Below are positions 3,775 to 11,341 of a stretch of 11,341 bases of DNA, in pieces. The notes under the pieces were generated by a model that had not been told where the DNA came from, searched no databases, and saw only the letters and a program-made list of their open reading frames with translations. This DNA is from Candidatus Pacearchaeota archaeon (GTDB lineage: Archaea > Nanoarchaeota > Nanoarchaeia > Pacearchaeales > GW2011-AR1). The translations under genes were made by a program, and so were the position numbers. The stretch's first letter is position 1; the number at the start of each line of letters is the position of its first letter. Where the stretch lies: the NCBI GenBank assembly GCA_002690445.1, contig NZER01000311.1, forward strand, positions 1 to 11,341, read 5' to 3'.

Positions 3775-6700
3775 CTAGGGCGTAAATGGGCGCCGTAATC
3801 GCCGCTCGCCCCCCGGCTTCAACGTATAAGGCTTATTTCTTTTCTCCCACTTCTCCTGTATCTTGACCCTCTCTGGGTTGGGGATGTCGAGATATGCTTG
3901 TATCGAGTTGAGGTTGAATGGGCCGATCCGCGACCTTGGTTCGCGCGCCGCGCCTTCAAAGTAATCCATTATTTCAACTGGCGTCCACTTCTTGCCCCTG
4001 TAACTAACAGCGGTCCCCGCCAGCATTTTGTCAACCGCCTGCCGAGTATCAAAGGAATAATCGAACTCCTCCACATCGTAAGCGTCTTTTTCCGCAATGA
4101 GGTCATTAGAAATCAAATAGAACAGTAGTCGCCTATCCCGGCTTTTGACGGCCTTGGCGGAGGTGGGCTTTTCAAGTAGAACCTTCATTAGCTGTGGGTC
4201 AAGCATGGCATCCCCCAACACTTCCCGAAGTTTCATTTGAGGCATCTTGGCAAGTAACTCCCTGCCCGCTTGGGCACCGGCTCCCGCAATGATTAGGCTA
4301 TGGCCGATACTTGACGCCATTGGGCTGAGTTCCGCTGCCGTAGCGCCCAATATCCTCGCCGTAAGGTCTATGAACAAATCCCCCTTTCCGGGTATTCCGG
4401 GTATCGGTCCCCCTTCCCCGCGTCGGACCAAGGCTTCCTCGAATTCTCCGGCGCGTTTAACCATATCGTCAATTCCGTCCAGTTGGTCGCGCCGAAGGAT
4501 ACGGCTGTTTATGAGGTCTTGACGTAGAGTGTTTTTCCCCTGCTTGGCATCCAGCATCAATGCCATCCTAATACCACTGATGGGGGCATCCGAGGTACTT
4601 CCGGCCTTGACCAACTGGTCAACCACCGCCTGCTGAAGTCCTTCAAGAACGCGCGGGTCTTTCGATCCCGTCGCAAGTCGGGCCATCTTCCGTAGGTCGG
4701 CGCCCCGATTAGTGCTCTCGAACAACGTCTTGGATACGGCCTTGTCAACTTGCGGAACGTCCAAGATTTTCGATGCCGCCTGCTTTGATTTAAAGTTAAG
4801 GGATGCGCGTCTTGCCGACTCCTCAAGTTTTTTCACCAAGCCCACCTGGACGTGGGCTTGTTTATAGTAATCATATAGTCCCAACTCCTTCAACCCCTCC
4901 TCGTGCTTAGTCAGGAAGCTGCCGAGCCTGCCCACGTCCACGGTGTTGTCTTGTGTCAGGGTCTCCCGCGCCATTGCATTATAGAATTGCCGCAAGGGGT
5001 CTTTCATGTCCTCCGCCCGCCCGCCTACCGCCACCACGAGGTCATCGAAGTTCCTAAATCCCCCAGTTTTGCCCATCCCCAGCGCCGTATCCAGAATAAC
5101 CTCCGGGGCTTCTTGGCGTCCTTGGGAGCTAAGTTTGCGTAGTTTGTTTACCACACCGAAATGCTCGAACTCAACACGCTTTCTGGTGGCCGCTCTGGCT
5201 AATTCCAGTTGCGGTCCCCCGATGTCTTCCAAGTCCCGCATTACCCCATCCGCCAATTTATTTAACCTCCTGCGAAGGTCGTAGTTTGGGTTCGGCCCCT
5301 GTCCCGCATGGCGCGCCTGCCTTAGAAGGTCGGATCGCGCCTTCAGTAGCACCTCGGACTTCAAGCCTTTCCAGTCCGCCCCCTGCCTGTTCTTTCTAAG
5401 ACCCTTCAGGGCTTGCGTCATCCGTATGCCGGAAAGCCCTTCGGGTTCCTTCGCCAGTTCCCTTAGTGCCGCATCCGTCATGCCGCCTTCAAGCTTGACC
5501 GTCTTGTCAACCTGACCCCACAGGGTATTCTCGGTCCCCTTGAGGTCCGTATGCACTTCGTCTAGCAGTTTCTTCGCCTTGGCCCCGGCGGCTATCTTCT
5601 TTTTGGTCGCGCTGGGCGTTGCTCCGACGATAGTCTTCCCGTACCCCTCTGCGGTACGAACGGCATCTTCAATCCTCTTGCCAACGGCGGCATTGAAGAC
5701 GTCGACGCGCATTTGCGCGACTTCACGCAAAAGCTCTGGGTCGGGGTCTTTCAATTTAAGGACAGAAGAATAAAGCTGGTTCATCTCCTTGATGGCGTCC
5801 TCCGTTTGCTTTGCCGCCCGTGAACCAATGTTCGTCTTGTCGCTAAGAATCAAACTGCGCTCAATGTCGAGCAACGCCGGACTTTTCGTCATCATTCCCG
5901 GCGATAACGCGCTTCCGGGGTTGGAGCTTATGAATGAATTTATGGCTGCGGCGACGGCCTTCGGGTCTTCGCCCGCATCAAGAATCGACTGCTGGAGCTT
6001 GAGGGCTGCGGAACCATGCAGTCCGCCCGGTAGTCGCGCCCTCACTATATCCACGACTTTCTCTACCCTCGGGCGGACCAATTTACTCAAGATGGCACCG
6101 GACCCCATTACCGTAAGCGGCGCCCCGAATTCCATGAGCATTCTTGTGGTTGGATCACCCGGATCAATTGACTCGGCGGCAAATGCGCCCCCACCGGCCA
6201 TCGCTGCCGTGGTTCCCTCTAGGGCGGCGGACGCCAAAGGGCTTTCTGCGGCGGTTGCGACGAATTCCCTGCCTGTTTTCCGGATGGCGCCTCCGGGTGC
6301 GGCTCGCATTGCGGCTACGTCGGCGGCGGTCATGCCGCGAGCAGCCATGCCGACTGGAGCATACATAGCCGCTGAGGCGCCAATCGTTTCCCCGGCGGCG
6401 GCATATGGGCGCTGGGACGGCGGGAGGTCGCCCCTATCCGTGTACCCAATGCCCAACCCCTCTAGATTTCGCCTTATATTCTGGCTCCCCAGAACCGGCT
6501 CTTCCGTCCCTAACCCCACCTCTTCAAGTCCTAAATTTACAATGTCCGTTGGTATTCCGGTCCCTATGGCTAATCCGGCCAAGGCACCGGGAAGCCCTCC
6601 CACCGCGAACCCGACTCCTGCTCCGGCCAATGGTCCGGCGCCTTCCGTAATGGCGCCTTTCCCCAATGCTCCAACCTTTTCGAGTGGGGTCGAGGTATCC

Positions 6701-6930
6701 GTCTGAACTTCCTGAAATCGGGCAAAGGCATCCGCCCTTTCCTGCCAAGTTCTCTTGAACTCGTTGCCAACCTTATTGTAATCGTCGGTGCCTTTCCTAA
6801 AGGCATTCGTTTGCAGCCACGACCGCAACTCATTGGCCTGCTTGTCAAGGGTAGCTAAACCGATGTGCTCGTCACTCGCTCCCCGCCGCTTCAATTCAGC
6901 CAAAATTTGGTCAGCCGTGTATTCGCTCAT
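3775..6930 (-). CDS. Large internal/ejected virion-type protein (1051 residues)
   Basis: I do not recognise a named family. Residues 1-80 are soluble and charged (ADQILAELKRRGA, WLQTNAFRKGTDDYNKV). Residues 97-130 are glycine-rich and hydrophobic (AGPLAGAGVGFAVGGLPGAL and onward), and further Ala/Gly segments at about 176-205, 228-252 and 267-284 could insert in membranes. Residues 300-840 are mostly helical and charged, with likely coiled coils. The region at about 853-920 is again amphipathic (LTARILGATAAEL, SLIIAGAGAQAGRELLAKMP, DAMLDPQLMKVLLEKP). The C-terminus is strongly basic (GGERRLRRPFT). Length, composition and place as the last gene of the virion module suit a DNA-ejection or internal core protein comparable in role to T7 gp16; no lysozyme motif is visible. 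ATG 6930 overlaps the preceding stop as ATGA, with GGAG upstream. A tape-measure-like or polyvalent protein is an alternative. Base composition is lower in GC than in the upstream 871-residue gene. Confidence 0.75.
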   Translation of the reverse strand: MSEYTADQILAELKRRGASDEHIGLATLDKQANELRSWLQTNAFRKGTDDYNKVGNEFKRTWQERADAFARFQEVQTDTSTPLEKVGALGKGAITEGAGPLAGAGVGFAVGGLPGALAGLAIGTGIPTDIVNLGLEEVGLGTEEPVLGSQNIRRNLEGLGIGYTDRGDLPPSQRPYAAAGETIGASAAMYAPVGMAARGMTAADVAAMRAAPGGAIRKTGREFVATAAESPLASAALEGTTAAMAGGGAFAAESIDPGDPTTRMLMEFGAPLTVMGSGAILSKLVRPRVEKVVDIVRARLPGGLHGSAALKLQQSILDAGEDPKAVAAAINSFISSNPGSALSPGMMTKSPALLDIERSLILSDKTNIGSRAAKQTEDAIKEMNQLYSSVLKLKDPDPELLREVAQMRVDVFNAAVGKRIEDAVRTAEGYGKTIVGATPSATKKKIAAGAKAKKLLDEVHTDLKGTENTLWGQVDKTVKLEGGMTDAALRELAKEPEGLSGIRMTQALKGLRKNRQGADWKGLKSEVLLKARSDLLRQARHAGQGPNPNYDLRRRLNKLADGVMRDLEDIGGPQLELARAATRKRVEFEHFGVVNKLRKLSSQGRQEAPEVILDTALGMGKTGGFRNFDDLVVAVGGRAEDMKDPLRQFYNAMARETLTQDNTVDVGRLGSFLTKHEEGLKELGLYDYYKQAHVQVGLVKKLEESARRASLNFKSKQAASKILDVPQVDKAVSKTLFESTNRGADLRKMARLATGSKDPRVLEGLQQAVVDQLVKAGSTSDAPISGIRMALMLDAKQGKNTLRQDLINSRILRRDQLDGIDDMVKRAGEFEEALVRRGEGGPIPGIPGKGDLFIDLTARILGATAAELSPMASSIGHSLIIAGAGAQAGRELLAKMPQMKLREVLGDAMLDPQLMKVLLEKPTSAKAVKSRDRRLLFYLISNDLIAEKDAYDVEEFDYSFDTRQAVDKMLAGTAVSYRGKKWTPVEIMDYFEGAAREPRSRIGPFNLNSIQAYLDIPNPERVKIQEKWEKRNKPYTLKPGGERRLRRPFTP

Positions 6931-8378
6931 CGTTTCTCCAAAAGGATTTCCATTAGTTCGCCACCGGGTACGCTCTCGATGCCGCTTGCGGTGGGCGCCA
7001 CTTCGGTCGCTCCCGGTTCCCCTATAATATCAAGGATTTCGCGAGGGATGTCCCGCGCGGTGCCCATGCTCGCCTTGAGTATGGCTATCTGCTTTGGGAG
7101 TCGCGTCAACCAAGACCTTATTTCCCTTTTGGCGACGTCGTCCACCTTCATTTGTCCAGCTTGGACGGCCTTATCTATTTTCTCCAAATCCTTTCTCCTT
7201 GTCTCCATCAAGCCAACCAACCCCTTCATCTTTTGCTTCAACTCGGCATTATCGTCGCTGGGTATCGGCATAATAGCATCCATTTTTTCAACGAGACTAA
7301 CTGCCCCCAACCTAGATAAATCCTTTACCAGAAGAGGCCGCACCTCTTGATTGAGAATCCTTAATTGATTAACGGCTTCCGTTCGTTCGGGGAATGGGTT
7401 TAACCCAAATACGCCTCCAATGGCATTCGCCATATCTGACGACCATCCCGGTAGGTCGCCCCCGGCGGCGGTCGCAGGGTCAATAATTTCTCCGGGGTCC
7501 ACTACCTGCGCAGACGGGTCGGTGGATATATCGGGCGCCACAATACCGGCACCTCCCTCAGAAGGCGTCCCTACCCTGACAAGTGGCCCACCGTGGGCCT
7601 TACGCCGATAAACGCCGGTGGGAGTCTGATAATCACCCGGCTCCTGGGGGATCGTTTGTTGCTCAAAGGGTTTCGGTTTTCCAATTTGTTCGGTTCTTTT
7701 CTTTATCTCTGCTATAGTCGCAAGGGTGTGCTCTCTCTGGATGGCCGAGTTCGGGTCATACGGGTCGGGTAGCACGCCACTCATTATCTTCGGTTCATTC
7801 GCAATTAGGTATTCGTCGTAATTCGTAAGCCCTCCCGCACCCGGCGCAGCTACGTCCGTACTTATCAACTTCGTCTTGGCTGTCTCTAGTTGCGTCTTGT
7901 AGCTCGCCACCGCCTTTTCGATTCTAGCCCGCGCACCCCGAAGTGCCTTGCTGGTGTCGATTTTCTCTTGCGTAAGTTGTTGGGCGAGCAAGTTGAATTT
8001 GTCCTGCGTCTCCGCCGCCTTCTTCGCATTATACGGCGCAATCGTCGCATTAACTAACTGGAAGTCCCTCGGTTTTGCCGTGTCCCCCAGAGCATTTTTT
8101 ATCGCCTTCATAACCTTGGGGTTATTTTGCCCCATCTCCTGTAGGTCGAACGGACTCATCGTGGAAAGCGAGGCCATCGCCGCATCTTCTTCCTTCTCCC
8201 TCTTCTCCTTATTCAGCTGGTACTTCTCGACCATGTCCCCGATGCCTTGTCCGATGGCCTTCCCGAAGGCGGCGTCTCCCTGCGCTCGGATGGCTCCGGC
8301 GCGAGCGATTCCACTGTAGTCGGGGACGTGAATCTGTCCCCCGTAGCTTCCGAAATATGGTCCTCCTCGTAATGGCAT
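6927..8378 (-). CDS. Virion-associated protein, probably internal/ejected (483 residues)
   Basis: No family is recognised. The N-terminus is Gly-rich and aromatic (MPLRGGPYFGSYGGQIHVPDYSG), followed by an Ala/Gly helix (30-50) and a charged helix (51-66). Residues 105-172 are predicted by eye as coiled coil (DFQLVNATIAPYNAKKAAET, then the Gln/Lys-rich continuation). The region at 175-330 is Pro/Gly-rich and probably flexible, containing a GVYRRKAHGGPLVRVG stretch (255-270). A second helical domain spans 330-455 (QLRILNQEVRPLLVKDLSRL and onward). The gene lies between two larger putative ejection proteins, and its size and helical make-up suit a middle member of an internal core set; that role is inference from position. 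GAGGAGG ends eight bases before ATG 8378, the strongest ribosome site in the window. The stop overlaps the next start as ATGA. GC is noticeably lower than in the gene just upstream. Confidence 0.72.
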   Translation of the reverse strand: MPLRGGPYFGSYGGQIHVPDYSGIARAGAIRAQGDAAFGKAIGQGIGDMVEKYQLNKEKREKEEDAAMASLSTMSPFDLQEMGQNNPKVMKAIKNALGDTAKPRDFQLVNATIAPYNAKKAAETQDKFNLLAQQLTQEKIDTSKALRGARARIEKAVASYKTQLETAKTKLISTDVAAPGAGGLTNYDEYLIANEPKIMSGVLPDPYDPNSAIQREHTLATIAEIKKRTEQIGKPKPFEQQTIPQEPGDYQTPTGVYRRKAHGGPLVRVGTPSEGGAGIVAPDISTDPSAQVVDPGEIIDPATAAGGDLPGWSSDMANAIGGVFGLNPFPERTEAVNQLRILNQEVRPLLVKDLSRLGAVSLVEKMDAIMPIPSDDNAELKQKMKGLVGLMETRRKDLEKIDKAVQAGQMKVDDVAKREIRSWLTRLPKQIAILKASMGTARDIPREILDIIGEPGATEVAPTASGIESVPGGELMEILLEKR

Positions 8379-8391
8379 CAGTTTATCCTCC

Positions 8392-11007
8392 TCACAAATC
8401 TATGTTAAACATTCCCAGCGCGCCTCCGAGTAGACCACCGAGCATCGATTTCTTCCCCGCGCTTCGGGCGGCGGCGGCTTGTTGCTCCGCGCCGTACATG
8501 CTGGCTTTGGCGGCATTCTCGGCGCTTATGTAGCCGAGGCCCGTTTGGGGCGTTATGAACGAAGGGGCCGACCCAAGACCGTACTGAGCCGTGTTCATGA
8601 CCTGCTGCCCCACGCCCACTCCCGCCCCTGAAGGGCGCCCTAAAATTGCTTGGAAGGGGTCTGCCCCCGTAGCCTGTTCGAGGCCCACCATCGAGGCCGC
8701 TGCGGCTCTCTCCTGACCAAGGCCCGCCTGCCGGTATTGCTCTTCCATCGCCTGTTGCCGCATGGCCCGCTCGACGTCGGATTCCGCTGCCCCAAGTTCG
8801 CGCCCAATGCCCGCCTGCTGGGTCTGGAGGTTCGCCATCTGGGCCTGTAGGTTACGGGCTAGATCGGCTTGCTGGATGCCGGCTTCGCCTCCGAGGATTG
8901 ATTGAGCTTGGGCAAGGTTTCGGGCGCGCCTCGCTTCGTCCTCCATTAGCTGAATCTTCAATTCGTCTATCGTTGAAGTCGGGTCGTAAGTGCGACCCAT
9001 TGCGGTCGCCCTCGCACGCGAGGCTTCCCGAAGGTTGCGCTTCTCGCGCTCGGTCAACCCTTGGCCGAGTCCTTCCTGCACCTGGCTCAACATCGCCCCG
9101 CGCAAACGGTTGGTCGTGGTCGGAGGCGGCGCTGCGGCGGGACCAATTGTCAAATCTTCCTGCGTGACCACTTCGCCCATTGGGCTGCGCCAAGTGGCGC
9201 CGCCGTCGTCGGAGTAACTTCCGTCGCCTCGGGTTTGGCGCGGGGCTGCTCCAGCGATGCTCGGAGCGGGTGGAGCCTCGACGGACACGGGGCGCTCGCG
9301 CATTACCTCCACGGGTCCGCCCGCCGGTTGGGCGGCTAACCTCGGAGCCGCCGATGATCCCCGGAAATTGAGTCCGGTTCCCTGTAGGAACGCCGGACCG
9401 GTTCCCTCCCTCGGCGTAAGTTGCCCCACGCCCAGTTCCGGAGGCGGAAGCGCCTCGCGAAGCGGATCAAAGTCGCCCATCCTGCCGCCCGAGATGGTTG
9501 GGGCGGCTGCTCCCAGTTCCTGCGCTATTCCGCGCAGGGTTCCCGCTTCGGCGGCGCCGCTGAAGAGCGGGTCGGTGGGGTAGGCGCTTAGACCGCGCGA
9601 ACCTCCGGGGCCGAGAGAGCGCGCCTCGGCAAGCGTTCCCGCTATGCCGGTTCCCGCGATTGCGTTGCCCGCAGCGTCATACTGGACGCCCTGCTGGCGG
9701 TATGCCTCGGTCGCCCGTGGGCCAAGTTGCTCGACGTCGTAGATGTCGCCGGCGCGTTGCTTGCGGGCCAATTGCTCGCTTACGTCGGCGCCGTAGGTGG
9801 TCAGGCCGAGGAACTCGTTCGTGTCCGGGTCGAATCCCGCTCGGCGGGAGACTTGAGTGGTTTCGCCTATGTCGGGAACCGTTCCGGCCCGCGCCGCCTC
9901 ATGTTGCCCGTGGTCCTCCCAATGCGTGCGCCCCCACGTCGACAGAGTTTCGCCCGGAGCGGCCCTCCCCGCCGCCGTTTCCTGTTCGTAGAGATTCAGG
10001 AGGTCGGGGTTGTTGCGCACGTAAGCCTCATAGCGCTGGGCGTCAGTGGTGATCTGCTTCGTCGTCATGGCCGCTTGCGCCGGCCCGTACAGGTCGAGGG
10101 CGCCCTCCCCGGCGCGGACGACTTTGCCCGCCCGTCCGGGCTTGCCTTGCGAGGTAAGCCACTCGTCGGTTATCGTGACCTCCTCGCCGGAGGCGGGGTC
10201 GATTGCGGTCTCGTAAATGGGTGTAGCCTCCGTCACCTCATCGCCCGTGTCGGTGGAAAAGGCGCCCATGAAGGGAGTCTTGAAATGCTTGTCGCCGGCT
10301 GGGTAGACTTCCTTCTTGGCTTGCCCAAGGAATTTCATCGCCGCACTACTTTTGTCTTCAAGGACACTACCATCTAAATTGTACACGTACTTGTAGGGTC
10401 TTCCGGAGGGCGTCTTGCCGCGCTTCATCCCCAAATACTTCAAGCCCTTGTCCGTCAGCGTCTGAGATTCGGCGTCGCGCATGTAGCCCTGATCGGGATG
10501 ACTCATCCACTCGAAAAGGGTGGTCTCTTCGAGGGTGTTCTGGTCTGTAATCGTACCGTCGTGGTAAACGACGTCGCGTGGCGCCCCCTCGGGCGTGTCG
10601 TACCCGGTTATGATGCGCCCCTGTGAGTCGGCAGTACCCAGATCGCCCCCGAGCAGCGTCCGCCGCAGGACGTCCGTGTCCAGTTGGGCCGCATCCAAGC
10701 GTCCGGGGCGTTCGGCGGCTATGATGTCTTGCATGCCGCCGGGTATGACGGCGCTATAATCGGCCTCTCCAAACTTCTTGCCCGTCACCAAGGCCATCTG
10801 GGCCTCCAACGCCTCTTTGGTGGCGCCGGCGTAATCGGCCATCGTGGGCGGCGCATAACTGGGTATGCCGTTGACCGACCTGCCCGAGCCGCCGAATGCC
10901 ATCATCAGGTTCTCCTCGGCGGGGTTTACGTAGGCCACTCGCTCGCCCGGAGGAGCGGCGCGGTTCAGTCGATTGGCGGCTTGTCTGAATGGGTCTCGAT
11001 TCATCAT
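8392..11007 (-). CDS. Large virion protein with NPDLL/HWxxHGxxE domain, coiled coil and glycine-zipper C-terminus
   Basis: The 871-residue protein is not matched to a named family. Residues 325-371 read RYEAYVRNNPDLLNLYEQE ... STWGRTHWEDHGQHEA, a pattern (Y...NPDL ... W..HW..HG..E) that I recall from phage structural and bacterial surface proteins. Residues 470-640 are Pro/Gly/Ala-rich and probably flexible, with GDGSYSDDGGATWRSP at 594-609. Residues 655-775 form a Gln/Ala/Arg-rich coiled coil typical of tail- or core-associated phage proteins. The last 30 residues (AARSAGKKSMLGGLLGGALG) make a cationic stretch followed by a glycine-zipper hydrophobic helix that could enter a membrane. It likely acts in the tail or ejection apparatus; this is inference. 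ATG 11007 is chosen over the adjacent in-frame ATG 11004 because GAGGA ends seven bases before it. That site overlaps the upstream stop codon, implying coupling to the tail-fibre-like gene. Confidence 0.78.
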   Translation of the reverse strand: MMNRDPFRQAANRLNRAAPPGERVAYVNPAEENLMMAFGGSGRSVNGIPSYAPPTMADYAGATKEALEAQMALVTGKKFGEADYSAVIPGGMQDIIAAERPGRLDAAQLDTDVLRRTLLGGDLGTADSQGRIITGYDTPEGAPRDVVYHDGTITDQNTLEETTLFEWMSHPDQGYMRDAESQTLTDKGLKYLGMKRGKTPSGRPYKYVYNLDGSVLEDKSSAAMKFLGQAKKEVYPAGDKHFKTPFMGAFSTDTGDEVTEATPIYETAIDPASGEEVTITDEWLTSQGKPGRAGKVVRAGEGALDLYGPAQAAMTTKQITTDAQRYEAYVRNNPDLLNLYEQETAAGRAAPGETLSTWGRTHWEDHGQHEAARAGTVPDIGETTQVSRRAGFDPDTNEFLGLTTYGADVSEQLARKQRAGDIYDVEQLGPRATEAYRQQGVQYDAAGNAIAGTGIAGTLAEARSLGPGGSRGLSAYPTDPLFSGAAEAGTLRGIAQELGAAAPTISGGRMGDFDPLREALPPPELGVGQLTPREGTGPAFLQGTGLNFRGSSAAPRLAAQPAGGPVEVMRERPVSVEAPPAPSIAGAAPRQTRGDGSYSDDGGATWRSPMGEVVTQEDLTIGPAAAPPPTTTNRLRGAMLSQVQEGLGQGLTEREKRNLREASRARATAMGRTYDPTSTIDELKIQLMEDEARRARNLAQAQSILGGEAGIQQADLARNLQAQMANLQTQQAGIGRELGAAESDVERAMRQQAMEEQYRQAGLGQERAAAASMVGLEQATGADPFQAILGRPSGAGVGVGQQVMNTAQYGLGSAPSFITPQTGLGYISAENAAKASMYGAEQQAAAARSAGKKSMLGGLLGGALGMFNIDL

Positions 11008-11017
11008 GGTTTCGTCC

Positions 11018-11341
11018 TCAAGTGCTTATGGTGGCCCCGAGGGCCACGACCTTCCAGTCGCTCCCGTCCGAGCAGGCCACGGTGGCCGATCCGGAGTCCC
11101 CGTCCGTGACGTAGATTAATTGTCCCGCAGGGGATGCCGACGGCACACCGCTCACGGCGTAGGATGGTAAAGTCATAATGGCGCCGCTGATGGTCCCGCC
11201 GGTCAGGGCCACGGCGTCCGATGCCTGCGTTGCTATCGTACCCACCCCGAGGGAGGTTCGAGCAGTCGAGCCGCTTTCCGCCACCCAGTTGCCCCCGTCC
11301 CCGACTATGAAGTTTCCATTCGTGGTGGCGAGGGCCGCGAT
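11018..11341 (-). CDS. Tail-fibre or appendage-like structural protein, C-terminal part (5' end outside window)
   Basis: The frame is open from base 11341 to the TGA at 11020-11018 (107 codons), so the gene begins outside the window. The GTG at 11284 is an internal Val, because coding sequence of the same style continues upstream. The reading includes LATTNGNFIVGDGGNWVAES (about residues 4-23 of the visible part), then GSTARTSLGVGTIATQ and VALTGGTISG. These are stock phrases of phage fibre and structural-repeat proteins (FIVG(D/N)G..WV..SG.TAR.SLG.GT, TGGTISG). The end (TLPSYAVSGVPSASPAGQLI, then YVTDGDSG and SDGSDWKVV) matches the common C-terminal module with D.SG....SDG..W. Such proteins form trimeric beta-rich appendages that contact the host surface. 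The following gene starts ten bases later, with its ribosome site spanning this stop. The exact appendage type cannot be decided. Confidence 0.8.
   Translation of the reverse strand: MAALATTNGNFIVGDGGNWVAESGSTARTSLGVGTIATQASDAVALTGGTISGAIMTLPSYAVSGVPSASPAGQLIYVTDGDSGSATVACSDGSDWKVVALGATIST

Noticed and set aside
5789..6706. 305-codon plus-strand open frame
   Set aside because: It is antisense to the 1051-residue gene, its Ser/Ala/Pro-rich reading mirrors that gene's Ala/Gly codons, it has no ribosome site, and the minus-strand frame is better supported by operon structure.
9727..10377. 216-codon plus-strand open frame
   Set aside because: It lies wholly inside the 871-residue gene on the opposite strand. 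Long antisense frames are expected at this GC content, and it has no recognisable domain.
1..11341. CRISPR arrays, tRNA genes, insertion sequences, attachment sites, defence or toxin-antitoxin systems
   Set aside because: No spaced repeats, cloverleaf-like segments, terminal inverted repeats with transposase, integrase or toxin-like ORFs were seen on either strand. The RHH gene lacks a neighbouring toxin and fits replication better.

Overview
The window looks like part of a tailed double-stranded DNA phage genome (Caudoviricetes, podovirus-like in gene content), either a free phage or a contig from an environmental sample. All eleven supported genes lie on the minus strand, packed with overlaps or gaps of a few bases. 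There are no tRNA or rRNA genes, CRISPR arrays, insertion sequences or recognisable host genes. The only sizeable gap is about 190 bases near 3.6-3.8 kb. GC is high overall but visibly lower across roughly 3.8-8.4 kb. Nothing in the sequence identifies the host.

Reading in the direction of transcription (right to left), the first block (11341 to 3775) is a virion module. It holds the C-terminal end of a tail-fibre or appendage-like protein, then three large proteins of 871, 483 and 1051 residues. These carry Ala/Gly/Gln-rich coiled-coil stretches, glycine-rich hydrophobic segments and a basic C-terminus. Their size, order and composition suggest internal or ejected virion proteins, functionally like T7 gp14-gp15-gp16. 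This is inference, not a recognised homology. The module ends at a clear rho-independent terminator (3655-3687).

The second block (3585 to 1 and beyond) is an early DNA-metabolism operon. In order it encodes a small helix-turn-helix protein, a probable single-stranded-DNA-binding protein, an exonuclease VIII-like PD-(D/E)XK nuclease with an extra C-terminal HTH-like domain, a RusA-family Holliday junction resolvase, a 102-residue protein of unknown function, and a ribbon-helix-helix protein whose C-terminal half resembles DnaT-type or phage replication-protein domains. Last comes the N-terminal domain of a DnaB-type replicative helicase, which runs off the left edge. Together these cover resection, ssDNA protection, junction resolution and helicase recruitment.

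The points most worth following are: (1) the edge-truncated DnaB-like gene and the adjacent candidate origin-binding or loader protein, in the same reading frame and split by one TAG; (2) two proteins in one operon ending in peptides like the host SSB C-terminal tip; (3) an exonuclease carrying an HTH-like domain that resembles the stand-alone HTH protein at the head of the operon; and (4) a recombination set in which the usual annealase slot is filled by an SSB-like protein. I saw no defence island, toxin-antitoxin pair or new mobile element.
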